Source of the DNA: Pseudomonas sp.
Lineage (GTDB): Bacteria > Pseudomonadota > Gammaproteobacteria > Pseudomonadales > Pseudomonadaceae
Assembly (NCBI RefSeq): GCF_017744435.1
Contig: NZ_JAGIBG010000003.1
Span: forward strand, 165,566-229,565
DNA: 64,000 nt
Direction: 5' to 3'
Part shown: piece after piece, positions 42,991 to 51,650 of the stretch
Numbering within the stretch: position 1 is the stretch's first letter
Layout: each line of letters starts with the position of its first letter
Program-made: the position numbers and the translations under genes
Notes under the pieces: model-generated
Databases searched by the model: none
Seen by the model: only the letters and a program-made list of their open reading frames with translations
What the model was told of the DNA's origin: nothing

Positions 42991-43890
42991 TTAGAACAAT
43001 TGTGCAGGCTGCAGCGCGGCAAAACGCTCGCGCAGCCACAGGTGCAGTTGCGTCACCGCAGGCGACAGCTGCTTGCGGTGCGGGCACACCAGCGTTACCG
43101 GCGTGGCTTCGCCCTGATACTCCGGCAACAGGATTTCCAGCTCGCCGGCGGCGATGTTGGCGCTGACGTCCAGCCACGACTTGTAGACGATGCCTTCGCC
43201 CTCCAGCGCCCAGCGCCGCACCACGTCGGCATCGTCGCTGACCAGCGGCCCGCGTACCTGCACGGTGCGGTTGCCAAGCTGCCACTTGTCGTACACGCGG
43301 TTGTGCTGCAGGTACAGCAGGCAGTCATGCTGCTGCAGGTCATCGGGCGTGCGGGGGCGGCCGTGGCGGGCCAGGTAGCCGGGAGAGGCCACCACCACCC
43401 GGCGGTTCCAGGGGGCCAGCGGCAGGGCGATGTAGTTGGCGTCCTGGTTGAGGCCATAGCGGATGGCAATGTCCACCGGGTCACGGCTGAAATCGGCCAT
43501 CTGGTCGGAGAGGAAGAAGCGCAGGCTCAGCGCCGGGTGCTCGCGGCGAAAGGCACTGAGCCATGGCAGCAAGAGGTTGCGGCCGATGTCGGAAGGTGCG
43601 GACACCTGCAACACCCCGCGCAAGGTGCTGTGGCTGGCGTGAAGCTGCTCGTGGCCCTGGCGCAGGGTGTCCAGTACACGCTGGGCGGTGGGCAGGTACA
43701 GCTCGCCCTCGGCGGTCAGGCGCAGGCTGCGGGTGGTGCGGGCGAACAGGCGCACGTCGAGGTCGCGCTCCAGGCGTTTGATCGCGGCGGCCACTTGCCC
43801 GGGCAGCAGGTCGGCTTCATGGGCGGCAGCGGTGAAGCTGCCCAGGGCGCTGCTGCGCACGAACAGTTCGAGGTCGGTGAAACGGAGCAT
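42991..43890 (-). CDS. LysR-family regulator
   Basis: A 299-residue LysR protein. The winged helix (1-60) reads DLELFVRSSALGSFTAAAHE then LPGQVAAAIKRLERDLDVRLFARTTR. The effector domain (about 90-295) is of the CrgA/DmlR-like group (LRGVLQVSAPSDIGRNLLLP). Divergent from the nitroreductase gene, so it is the likely regulator. TTTCAC-N7-GTGAAA (43891-43909) begins right at its start codon and may be an autoregulatory site. Confidence 0.9.
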   Translation of the reverse strand: MLRFTDLELFVRSSALGSFTAAAHEADLLPGQVAAAIKRLERDLDVRLFARTTRSLRLTAEGELYLPTAQRVLDTLRQGHEQLHASHSTLRGVLQVSAPSDIGRNLLLPWLSAFRREHPALSLRFFLSDQMADFSRDPVDIAIRYGLNQDANYIALPLAPWNRRVVVASPGYLARHGRPRTPDDLQQHDCLLYLQHNRVYDKWQLGNRTVQVRGPLVSDDADVVRRWALEGEGIVYKSWLDVSANIAAGELEILLPEYQGEATPVTLVCPHRKQLSPAVTQLHLWLRERFAALQPAQLF

Positions 43891-43909
43891 TTTCACTCCA
43901 AGGGTGAAA
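43891..43909. promoter_or_regulatory. Inverted repeat TTTCAC-N7-GTGAAA
   Basis: Perfect six-base inverted repeat in the divergent LysR/nitroreductase region, adjacent to the LysR start. Candidate operator. Confidence 0.4.
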
Positions 43910-43994
43910 GTGTTGCTGCATTCTGCCGCTTTTTTCGGTTTGCAGGAAAGATAAGATGCGCGACAAATCCCGTTTCGTTGATTGGAGTTGCAGC

Positions 43995-44648
43995 ATGGAT
44001 ACCGTCTCCCTGGCCAAGCGCCGTTACACCACCAAGGCCTACGATGCCGCCCGCAAGATTCCCCAGGCCACGGTCGATGCGCTGCTCGAACAGCTGCGCC
44101 ACAGCCCATCCTCGGTCAACTCGCAGCCTTGGCATTTCATCGTCGCCGACAGCGCCGAAGGCAAGGCCCGCCTGGCCAAGGCCACCGACGGCCGTTTTGC
44201 CTACAACTCGCCGAAGATCCTTGATGCTTCGCATGTGATCGTATTCTGCACCCGCACCGAGATGACCGAGGTGCACCTGAATGCGGTACTCGACCAGGAA
44301 CAGGCCGATGGCCGCTTCCGCGACGAGCAGGCACGGGCAGGGCAGAACCAGAGCCGTCGCGGCTATGTGGACCTGCACCGTTTCGATCAGAAAGACCTGC
44401 AGCACTGGATGGAGAAGCAGACCTACCTGGCGTTGGGCACCGCGCTGCTCGGTGCAGCGGCCCATGGCCTGGATGCCACGCCGATCGAAGGGTTCGACAG
44501 CAAGGTGATGGATGCCGAGCTGGGGCTGCGTGAGCAGGGCTACAGCAGCGTCGTGGTATTGAGCCTGGGCTATCGCAGCGAGACGGACTTCAATGCAGGC
44601 CTGAGCAAGTCGCGCCTACCGGCGTCGACAGTGTTCACCTTCCTGTAA
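43995..44648 (+). CDS. nfsB: Oxygen-insensitive NAD(P)H nitroreductase / dihydropteridine reductase
   Basis: A 217-residue FMN enzyme of the NfsB type. FMN-binding marks are AKRRYTTKAYD (Arg/Ser-like phosphate loop) and LRHSPSSVNSQPWHFIV (about 36-52); the C-terminus has LGLREQGYSSVVVLSLGYRSETD. It reduces nitroaromatics and quinones by two-electron steps; E. coli NfsB is also called dihydropteridine reductase. GGAG (43984-43987) precedes ATG 43995. Controlled probably by the divergent LysR. Confidence 0.93.
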   Translation: MDTVSLAKRRYTTKAYDAARKIPQATVDALLEQLRHSPSSVNSQPWHFIVADSAEGKARLAKATDGRFAYNSPKILDASHVIVFCTRTEMTEVHLNAVLDQEQADGRFRDEQARAGQNQSRRGYVDLHRFDQKDLQHWMEKQTYLALGTALLGAAAHGLDATPIEGFDSKVMDAELGLREQGYSSVVVLSLGYRSETDFNAGLSKSRLPASTVFTFL

Positions 44649-44660
44649 ATGCGTTATGGG

Positions 44661-44707
44661 CAGTGCCGGCCTCTTCGCGTCGAACCGCCGCGAAGAGGCC
44701 AGCACTG
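44661..44707. repeat. Shortened REP hairpin
   Basis: Arms 44661-44679 and 44689-44707 pair over 19 bases with one mismatch around a nine-base loop. It keeps the CCGGCCTCTTCGCG half of two REPs but has lost the CCCGCTCCCACAGG halves, so it looks like an internal deletion of a REP pair. It follows nfsB and may act as a transcript end. Confidence 0.75.
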
Positions 44708-44769
44708 CCGACACATTCGTCATGCATGAACGATACTGAGAAGCCCACTGACCGCTTCTGGATCTTGCC

Positions 44770-45144
44770 ATGCCTGACCTGACCCCCAGCGAACAGATCG
44801 ACGCCCGCATCGCCGCCTTGGACGACTGGCGCGGCCCGGCCCTCGCACGCCTGCGAGCCCTGATCCACCAGGCCGACCCCGACGTGCTGGAGGAAGTGAA
44901 ATGGCGTGGCGTCCCGGTCTGGTCCCACGCCGGCATCCTGTGCACCGGTGAAAGCTACAAGGACAAGCTCAAGCTGACCTTCGCCAAAGGCGCACATCTG
45001 GCCGACCCGACCGGGCTGTTCAATGCCAGTCTCGACGGCAATACGCGCCGTGCCATCGACGTGTTCGAAGGGCATGCAATCGACGAGCAGGCATTCATCA
45101 GCCTGGTCCGGGCAGCCGTGGCACTCAACGCGAACAAGGCCTGA
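44770..45144 (+). CDS. DUF1801 domain protein
   Basis: A 124-residue soluble protein of the DUF1801 (YdhG-like) family: LDDWRGPALARLRALIHQADPDVLEEVKWRGVPVWSH in several short conserved pieces, then KLTFAKGAHL and NASLDGNTRRAIDV. Function unknown; the fold binds small molecules or phosphate in related structures. The ATG at 44770 is used. Convergent with the cysteine desulfurase gene (seven-base gap). Confidence 0.85.
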   Translation: MPDLTPSEQIDARIAALDDWRGPALARLRALIHQADPDVLEEVKWRGVPVWSHAGILCTGESYKDKLKLTFAKGAHLADPTGLFNASLDGNTRRAIDVFEGHAIDEQAFISLVRAAVALNANKA

Positions 45145-45151
45145 GCGGCAG

Positions 45152-46306
45152 CTACCAAAGCGCAGCCGAAGCTGCCGTCAAGACCCGTCCGAACACCGCG
45201 ATCGCCGTGTCCACCTCGGCCTCGCTGGTAAACCGCCCGATACTCACGCGCACACTCTTGCGTGCCCGCGCTTCATCCAGCCCCAGCGCCAGCAGCACAT
45301 GCGAGGCGGCGTTGCTCGCCGAGTTGCAAGCCGAGGTGGTCGACAGCGCCAGTTCACTGGCCAAGGCCATGCTGTTGAAGCCGTTGGCTTCGATGCACAG
45401 GTTCAGGGTGTGAGGGATCCGCTGCAGGGCGCAGCCATTGAGGCTGACCCCCGGCAATGCCAGCAACCCTTCACGCAGGCGCTTGGCCAAGTGTTCGATA
45501 CGCTGGTGCTCGCTGTCACCCGGCTCACCGGCCAGGGCGAAGGCACTGCCCATGCCGACGATCTGGTGCGTCGGCAAGGTACCCGAGCGCAGCCCTTGCT
45601 CGTGCCCGCCACCGTGGATCTGCGCACACATCAGCTCACGGGCGCGAGGCCCGACATACAGCGCGCCGATGCCTTTGGGCCCATAGACCTTGTGCGCCGA
45701 GAACGACATCAGGTCCACCGCCATTGCCTGCAGGTCGATGGCCAGCTTGCCGACCGCCTGCGCTGCATCCACATGCAGCAGGGCGCCATGGGCGCGAACC
45801 CGTTCGCCAATGGCAGCGAAATCGGTAATGGTGCCCAGCTCATTGTTGACGGCCATCAGCGATACCAGGCGGGTGTCCGCGCGCAGTGCTGCCTGCACGG
45901 CGTAGGGCTGGATCAGGCCGCTGGCGTCCGGCGCCAGGCGGGTGATGGCCCAGCCCTGGCGCTCCAGCTCCTTGACCGTGTCGAGCACGGCCTTGTGCTC
46001 CAGCTGGCTGGTGATCAAGTGGCCCGGCTGGGCCATGCCCTGGGCGATGCCCTTGAGTGCCAGGTTGTTGGACTCGGTGGCGCCCGATGTCCAGACAATG
46101 TCGTCGGCGCGGGCGCCAACCCGCTCGGCCACTTGCCGGCGGGCCTGCTCGACCACTACGCGTGCGGCCTGGCCGTAGGCATGGCCACTGGAAGCGGGGT
46201 TGCCGAAGTTAACCTGGCGACCGAGGCAGGTGAGCATGGTTTCGATGACTCGGTCATCGACCGGAGTGGTGGCGGCGTAGTCGAAATAGAGCGGGGCGCT
46301 AGGCAT
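45152..46306 (-). CDS. Cysteine desulfurase family (NifS/IscS-like)
   Basis: A 384-residue PLP enzyme. FDYAATTPVDDRV starts the protein; the PLP Lys is K206 (SFSAHKVYGPKG) and the catalytic Cys is C327 (TTSACNSASN). HVDAAQAVGK and GATESNNLA are also present. The catalytic loop is long, as in group I (IscS/NifS) enzymes. It is not next to isc, suf or nif genes, so it is probably a stand-alone sulfur donor, for example for a tRNA or cofactor. Its C-terminus lacks the IscS signature end, arguing against it being the housekeeping IscS. The upstream 46307-46498 region is AT-rich with no clear operator. Confidence 0.9.
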   Translation of the reverse strand: MPSAPLYFDYAATTPVDDRVIETMLTCLGRQVNFGNPASSGHAYGQAARVVVEQARRQVAERVGARADDIVWTSGATESNNLALKGIAQGMAQPGHLITSQLEHKAVLDTVKELERQGWAITRLAPDASGLIQPYAVQAALRADTRLVSLMAVNNELGTITDFAAIGERVRAHGALLHVDAAQAVGKLAIDLQAMAVDLMSFSAHKVYGPKGIGALYVGPRARELMCAQIHGGGHEQGLRSGTLPTHQIVGMGSAFALAGEPGDSEHQRIEHLAKRLREGLLALPGVSLNGCALQRIPHTLNLCIEANGFNSMALASELALSTTSACNSASNAASHVLLALGLDEARARKSVRVSIGRFTSEAEVDTAIAVFGRVLTAASAALW

Positions 46307-46498
46307 GGGGTGGATCCGTGCAATGTTGCCGTGGTGTCGGCAATCGTTGCATCAAGCCTAAGCGCTGGGGAGAAAATGATTTTGCTTTTTATGCTGCAGT
46401 TCACCGGTTAATGGAGAATGTTTTTCTCTATTGATAGACCAATTAGAAATGGTTTTCTCTCTGTGGGCCCCAGGCGAGCCCACAGGGCCATGAGTGCT

Positions 46499-47425
46499 TC
46501 AAGCAGGCTCCAGCGCCCGTTCTTCTTCGGCCACCACGCGCTCGCACAATTCGATGATTTGCTCGCGCATCCAGCGGTTGGCCGGGTCCTGGTCGGTGCT
46601 TTCGTGCCAGTACAGGTGAGTCTCCAGCGCTGGCACCTCCACCGGCAGCGGCTGGAAACGCAGCTGGTGACGGCGGGCGAAGCGCTCGGGTACGGTCATG
46701 GCCATGTCGGTCTGCTGCAACACCTGCGAAGCCATCAGGTAATGCTGGGAGCGCAGCGCGACCTTGCGTTGCACGCCCATCTTGCCCAGTGCCAGGTCGA
46801 CGTAGCCCAGGCCGTTGCGGCGGCTGGAGATATGGATGTGGGTCATGCCCAGGTAATTGTCGAGGGTCAGCTTGGTATCGGCCAGCGGGTGGCCCTGGCG
46901 CAGCGCGCAGACGTAGCGGTCCTGCATCAGCTTGACGTGGCGCACCTGCGGGTCGGTGTTCAGCGGGGCATCGACGGCGAAGTCCAGGCGCCCGGCGGCC
47001 AGTTCCTTGGTGGTCTCGCGGCGCTTGCACAGGAAGCTTTCGATCAGCACTGCCGGGGCCAGGCGGCGCAGGCGCTGGAACAGCGGCGGCAGGATCACCG
47101 CCTCGGTGAGGTCGGTCATGCTGATACGGAAGGTCTTGTTGGCCTGCTGCGCGTTGAAGATGCGGCTTTCCTGCACCGAGGTGCGCAGCAGCGCCAGGGC
47201 GTTGCGCACCGGGCCGATGATGTTCTGCGCCATGGGCGTGGGCACCATGCCCTGGGCGGTACGTACGAACAGCGGATCGTTGAAGGTTTCGCGCAGCCGT
47301 GACAGGGCGTTGGACACCGCCGGCTGGGTGATGCCGACGATCTGCCCGGCGCGGGTCAGGTTGGCTTCGGTGTAGATCGCGTCGAAGACGATGAACAGGT
47401 TGAGGTCGACCTTGCTGAGGTTCAT
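46499..47425 (-). CDS. LysR-family regulator (LeuO/NodD-like)
   Basis: A 308-residue LysR. The HTH KVDLNLFIVFDAIYTEANLTRA then TQPAVSNALSRLRETFNDPLFVR is the LeuO/NodD/PtxR pattern. Divergent from the acyl-CoA dehydrogenase gene across 138 bases that contain CCGAT-N5-ATCGG (47453-47467). Probably activates that gene; effector unknown. A hairpin CTGTGGGC/GCCCACAG (46461-46485) lies after its stop and may terminate it, though no T-run follows on this strand. Confidence 0.9.
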   Translation of the reverse strand: MNLSKVDLNLFIVFDAIYTEANLTRAGQIVGITQPAVSNALSRLRETFNDPLFVRTAQGMVPTPMAQNIIGPVRNALALLRTSVQESRIFNAQQANKTFRISMTDLTEAVILPPLFQRLRRLAPAVLIESFLCKRRETTKELAAGRLDFAVDAPLNTDPQVRHVKLMQDRYVCALRQGHPLADTKLTLDNYLGMTHIHISSRRNGLGYVDLALGKMGVQRKVALRSQHYLMASQVLQQTDMAMTVPERFARRHQLRFQPLPVEVPALETHLYWHESTDQDPANRWMREQIIELCERVVAEEERALEPA

Positions 47426-47452
47426 GGCGCCGCTCTTTGTTGGAATTATTGG

Positions 47453-47467
47453 CCGATCATATATCGG
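47453..47467. promoter_or_regulatory. Inverted repeat CCGAT-N5-ATCGG (LysR site candidate)
   Basis: A short dyad in the divergent region between the LysR gene and the acyl-CoA dehydrogenase gene, in a TATA-rich stretch. Contains the T-N11-A form usual for LysR boxes. Pattern only. Confidence 0.35.
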
Positions 47468-47563
47468 TTATGAATGTTTATACACGCGGAAAATAGACTA
47501 GGTAGATCGAGGCTGGCTGCTCTAGGCTCTGCCCATGTACTTCGAACCGTGAAGGTAACCCCG

Positions 47564-48793
47564 ATGGATTTCGCCTATTCGCCCAAGGTCCAGGCACTGC
47601 GAGAGCGCGTCAGCGCCTTCATGGATGCTTACGTCTATCCCGCCGAACCGGTATTCGAGCGCCAGGTCGCCGAGGGCGACCGCTGGCAACCCACTGCGAT
47701 CATGGAAGAGCTCAAGGCCAAGGCCCGGGCCGAGGGTTTGTGGAACCTGTTCCTCCCGGAGTCGGAATATGGCGCTGGTCTGAGCAATCTGGAATACGCA
47801 CCGTTGGCCGAGATCATGGGCCGTTCGCTGCTGGGCCCGGAGCCGTTCAACTGCTCGGCACCGGACACCGGCAACATGGAAGTGCTGGTGCGTTACGGCA
47901 GCGAGGCGCAGAAGCGCCAGTGGCTGGAGCCGCTGCTGCGGGGTGACATCCGCTCGGCATTCGCCATGACCGAACCGGATGTGGCTTCTTCGGACGCAAC
48001 CAACATGGCCGCCACCGCAGTGCGTGACGGTGACGAGTGGGTGATCAATGGCCGCAAATGGTGGACGTCCGGTGCCTGCGACCCGCGCTGCAAGGTGATG
48101 ATCTTCATGGGCCTGTCGAACCCCGATGGTCCGCGCCATCAGCAGCATTCGATGGTGCTGGTGCCGACCGATGCGCCGGGGGTGAAGATCGTCCGCCCAT
48201 TGCCGGTATTCGGTTATGACGATGCACCCCATGGCCATGCCGAGGTGCTGTTCGAGAACGTGCGGGTGCCGTATGAAAACGTGGTCCTCGGCGAGGGGCG
48301 TGGTTTCGAGATTGCCCAGGGCCGCCTTGGCCCAGGCCGTATCCACCATTGCATGCGTTCGATCGGCATGGCCGAGCGGGCGCTGGAGCTGATGTGCAAG
48401 CGCTCGGTCGAGCGCACGGCCTTCGGCCGGCCATTGGCGCGCCTGGGTGGCAACGTCGACAAGATCGCCGACTCGCGCATGGAGATCGACATGGCGCGCC
48501 TGCTGACGCTGAAGGCGGCGTACATGATGGACACCGTCGGCAACAAGGTCGCACGCAGCGAGATCGCGCAGATCAAGGTGGTGGCGCCGAACGTGGCGTT
48601 GAAGGTGATTGATCGGGCGATCCAGATGCATGGTGGGGCAGGGGTGAGCGGCGACTTCCCGCTGGCCTACATGTATGCCATGCAACGCACCCTGCGGTTG
48701 GCCGATGGACCGGATGAGGTGCACCGGGCGGCGATCGGCAAATACGAGATCGGCAAGTATGTGCCGGTGGAGATGCTGCGCGGCGAGCGTTGA
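47564..48793 (+). CDS. Acyl-CoA dehydrogenase family protein
   Basis: A 409-residue flavoprotein. ACAD marks: [21 protein letters not shown] (FAD/substrate loop), [33 protein letters not shown], and [19 protein letters not shown] near the end. It belongs to the branch (ACAD10/11-like, ~400 residues) with GWWxSGAxDPRC; the usual catalytic Glu/Asp near the C-terminus is in [10 protein letters not shown]. The oxidised acyl-CoA is unknown. AAGG precedes ATG 47564. Divergent LysR is its likely regulator; a good terminator follows. Confidence 0.9.
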   Translation: MDFAYSPKVQALRERVSAFMDAYVYPAEPVFERQVAEGDRWQPTAIMEELKAKARAEGLWNLFLPESEYGAGLSNLEYAPLAEIMGRSLLGPEPFNCSAPDTGNMEVLVRYGSEAQKRQWLEPLLRGDIRSAFAMTEPDVASSDATNMAATAVRDGDEWVINGRKWWTSGACDPRCKVMIFMGLSNPDGPRHQQHSMVLVPTDAPGVKIVRPLPVFGYDDAPHGHAEVLFENVRVPYENVVLGEGRGFEIAQGRLGPGRIHHCMRSIGMAERALELMCKRSVERTAFGRPLARLGGNVDKIADSRMEIDMARLLTLKAAYMMDTVGNKVARSEIAQIKVVAPNVALKVIDRAIQMHGGAGVSGDFPLAYMYAMQRTLRLADGPDEVHRAAIGKYEIGKYVPVEMLRGER

Positions 48794-48797
48794 AAGG

Positions 48798-48819
48798 GAG
48801 CTGCTCGAGAGAGCAGCTC
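48798..48819 (+). terminator. Intrinsic terminator after the acyl-CoA dehydrogenase gene
   Basis: GAGCTGCTC pairs with GAGCAGCTC around a GAGA loop and is followed by ATTTATTTATG. Confidence 0.8.
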
Positions 48820-48849
48820 ATTTATTTATGCGTGATGGATCTTGTTATG

Positions 48850-50454
48850 TTACTTGTTGCAGTCCTTGATCCATGTACAAATTTTCTGAACCTGCTGATT
48901 AAGGTCAAGTATGCTGAAGTCCGGCGAATATGACTTCACGTAGTGGTCAGCCACCTTGACTTTGTTGGCTGTACGGTCGATGCGGCCCTTGAATTTACGG
49001 TATTTCAGGAGATTGGCCCATTGCCCCTTTGATGTGAGACGGTGTGCTGACCGGTGTACTGCCTTTATGCAGGCAGTGAGAGCATCTTCGTCAAGATAGT
49101 TTTCGACCTCGCGTCCTTTTGTTACCCACGCGATACGTGATGACTTAGCGGTGAACTGCTTGATGAGGCGTCGCTTGGTTGTGTTCAGGTGCTTGCCTGG
49201 CGAATCTTTATCGCTGTCTATAAGGATGGCGGCATGGCGATTGAGTCGAGTGAGATCAATCAGGTCGTTGAGGTTTCCGTCATCGTCGCCTGCCAGATGG
49301 GAAAGAAGGCGTCCTCCGTAGAACATGATTGAGTAGTGCTGCCCTTCTACAAGGTCAGATGCTTGATGGGTGATCCAATGGTTGAGGTAAAGCCGATCGG
49401 AGGGCCCTTCGACCCAGATGATGCAATTGCTTTGTAAAAGATCAGAGGCCAGATAGCCCATTCTGTCGAGCGTATCACCGATATCCGGACGACACTCAAT
49501 CGACGTTCCACTGGTTTGGAATATTTTCAGCTTGTGTTTGGCTGCTATATTGATGAGCGATGCGGAATGCGTGGTGAGAAATAGCTGATGCTCTCGTTCC
49601 TCGGTAACATTCATTATTGCTTCAAGTAATGCACGGGCCAGCATGGGATGGAGATGGTTCTCAGGCTCTTCGATAAGGCAGATAGAGTTATGAGGCAGTT
49701 GTTTTAACCAGGAGATGATATGCGCGCACGACTTCCAGCCGGAAGGTAACCAATCACTATGTAAAAGGTTTGACATGGCATGGTCGTCGTCTAGCCAAAG
49801 TCCAATGCGACCTTCTGGTGTCTCGTGGAAGGACTGGCTTGTGAACAGCTTTTTTCCTGTGGGTGATTTGTCTTTAATGGCTAGTCCCAATAATTTTTCC
49901 CGAAAATTATTGAGTTCTGCTATAAAAGCGCTGTCAACTTGGTAACTGCCACTGCCGGGGTGCAGGTAGTGTATGTTGGAGTGAGTTTTGACGCGGGGCC
50001 AAGGCGTATTGAGGTTAGCCTTGTAGAGCATGGCATCCATAATGCTCAAGGCCCTAAACCCTGGGAACTCGCTAGGTTCATCAATGTGCTGTTCGCAGGC
50101 CCAGTAGTAAAGAGGGTCTATTCCGTGCGGCACATCAGCGCTCTGACTGAAACGGTACCCCCATTTTGCACCATCCGCGAACTCGATGAGCATGCAGGGA
50201 TGTGTTTGTTTTGGAGGGTTTTCTCTTGGAAGAGAGACTAAGACTTCGGGATAACGGATTGCCCTGATCGTGTCAATGACGGTGGACTTTCCGGAGCCGT
50301 TGGCTCCCAGGAAAACATTGATCGCGCCGAATTCGATCGATGGACGTTTTTGGAAAGCCTTGAAATGGCTCAGTGCTGGGAGTGGGGAGTTATCATGGTC
50401 TTCAGGGGAATTTAATGTGCGTATTCCCGAAAGCCATATTCTATTGATTTTCAT
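48850..50454 (-). CDS. OLD-family-like AAA ATPase with TOPRIM nuclease domain, likely phage-defence gene
   Basis: A 534-residue protein. The ABC-type ATPase part has Walker A GANGSGKST (50-58), Walker B ICLIEEPENHLHP (258-270) and the switch His H296 (TTHSAS). A TOPRIM-type domain follows: E349 in IIWVEGPSD and the acidic LIDSDKD (D413, D415), then GREVENYL (448-454). This is the order of the OLD / GajA class of DNA nucleases, several of which block phages. No partner gene (for example a GajB-type helicase or a reverse transcriptase) is adjacent, as in class 1 OLD proteins. The base composition and codon use are plainly richer in A+T than its neighbours, suggesting transfer. It sits between two core-like genes with no integrase or repeats. 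Confidence 0.8.
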   Translation of the reverse strand: MKINRIWLSGIRTLNSPEDHDNSPLPALSHFKAFQKRPSIEFGAINVFLGANGSGKSTVIDTIRAIRYPEVLVSLPRENPPKQTHPCMLIEFADGAKWGYRFSQSADVPHGIDPLYYWACEQHIDEPSEFPGFRALSIMDAMLYKANLNTPWPRVKTHSNIHYLHPGSGSYQVDSAFIAELNNFREKLLGLAIKDKSPTGKKLFTSQSFHETPEGRIGLWLDDDHAMSNLLHSDWLPSGWKSCAHIISWLKQLPHNSICLIEEPENHLHPMLARALLEAIMNVTEEREHQLFLTTHSASLINIAAKHKLKIFQTSGTSIECRPDIGDTLDRMGYLASDLLQSNCIIWVEGPSDRLYLNHWITHQASDLVEGQHYSIMFYGGRLLSHLAGDDDGNLNDLIDLTRLNRHAAILIDSDKDSPGKHLNTTKRRLIKQFTAKSSRIAWVTKGREVENYLDEDALTACIKAVHRSAHRLTSKGQWANLLKYRKFKGRIDRTANKVKVADHYVKSYSPDFSILDLNQQVQKICTWIKDCNK

Positions 50455-50495
50455 GGGTGTCGAAAGTTGGAATGGGTATGAAGTTGATCTCGTTT

Positions 50496-51491
50496 TCAGG
50501 GTGAATGCAAGTGGTCAGTCTTGTTACGCGTCTTGATCAACGAAACCACCACCCCACCCAGCAACAACCCGAACGTCACCCCCAACGACAGCAACGCCGG
50601 CACCTTGCCCACCATGCCGTGGTAGAAGATCTTGCAGCCAATGAAGATCAACACCAGCGCCAACGCATACTTGAGGTAGACGAACCGGTGCATCAGTGCC
50701 GACAAGGCAAAGTACAGCGAGCGCAAGCCGAGGATGGCGAAGATGTTCGAGGTATAGACGATGAACGGGTCCTGGGTGATGGCGAAGATCGCCGGCACGC
50801 TGTCGACGGCGAATACCAGGTCGGCCAGTTCGATCAGCACCAAGGCCAGGAACAGCGGTGTGGCATAACGCAGGGCCTTGCTTTCGCCGGGCGGGGTCAG
50901 GCGCACGAAGAAGTGCGAGCCGTGGATCTGGTCGGTCACACGCATGTGCCGGCGGACGAATTTCAAGATCGGGTTATTGGCAAGGTCCGGGTGGCTGTCC
51001 TCCTTCGACAGGGCCATCTTCACCCCGGTGAACAGCAGGAAGGCGCCGAAGATATAGAGTACCCAGGCAAAGTTCTGCACCAGCGCCGCCCCTACGCCGA
51101 TCATGATCGCACGCAGGAACACCACGCCCAGAATGCCCCAGAACAGTACGCGGTGCTGGTAGCGGCGGGGAATGGCGAAAAAGCCGAAGATCATCGCCAT
51201 GACGAACACGTTGTCCATCGACAACGATTGCTCGACCAGGAAGCCGGTGTAGAACTCCAGCGCCGACTGCGCGCCCAGCTCATGCCAGACCCACATGCCG
51301 AACAGCACGCCGACGCTGAAATAGCCCGAATACAGCAACAGGCTTTCGCGCATTTCGATCTCGCGATCCTGGCGATGCAGCACACCCAGGTCGAGTACCA
51401 GCAAACCGATGACGATGGCCATGAACACCAGCCACAACCAGGTGCTGGTGCCCAGAAACGGGGAAGTGAGGAATGTCTGCAGAGCCGTCAT
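50496..51491 (-). CDS. TerC/Alx-family membrane protein
   Basis: A 331-residue protein with about nine membrane segments. TerC family marks: TGFLVEQSLSMDNVFVMAMIF (acidic Asp-Asn in helix) and the repeat LALVLIELADLVFAVDSVPAIFAITQDPFIVYTSN; both contain the conserved acids thought to carry Mn2+ or Ca2+. Members export manganese or help load metal into exported proteins; others resist tellurite. A very good AAGGAGGGG site precedes ATG 51491. I looked for a yybP-ykoY manganese riboswitch upstream and saw none. Confidence 0.92.
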   Translation of the reverse strand: MTALQTFLTSPFLGTSTWLWLVFMAIVIGLLVLDLGVLHRQDREIEMRESLLLYSGYFSVGVLFGMWVWHELGAQSALEFYTGFLVEQSLSMDNVFVMAMIFGFFAIPRRYQHRVLFWGILGVVFLRAIMIGVGAALVQNFAWVLYIFGAFLLFTGVKMALSKEDSHPDLANNPILKFVRRHMRVTDQIHGSHFFVRLTPPGESKALRYATPLFLALVLIELADLVFAVDSVPAIFAITQDPFIVYTSNIFAILGLRSLYFALSALMHRFVYLKYALALVLIFIGCKIFYHGMVGKVPALLSLGVTFGLLLGGVVVSLIKTRNKTDHLHSP

Positions 51492-51650
51492 GAGCCCCTC
51501 CTTGAATGTCGACGTTGCCAGGTGAAGAGCGCAACAGTGATCCGACATCACGGCTCGGCAGCCGTCAGAGGGGCCCGGTATCACATGACCTTGAGCCTAG
51601 ACCCGTTTCCCGGTGAAGCCGAATGGTGAGCTGTTACATTTCTTTGCCTG

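Noticed and set aside
48794..50495. Edges of the OLD-like gene checked for attachment repeats, tRNA or integrase
   Set aside because: No direct repeats, tRNA or recombinase gene seen at either edge.
51492..51640. Leader before the TerC gene considered as a yybP-ykoY manganese riboswitch
   Set aside because: The conserved GGGGAGUAG-type core could not be found.
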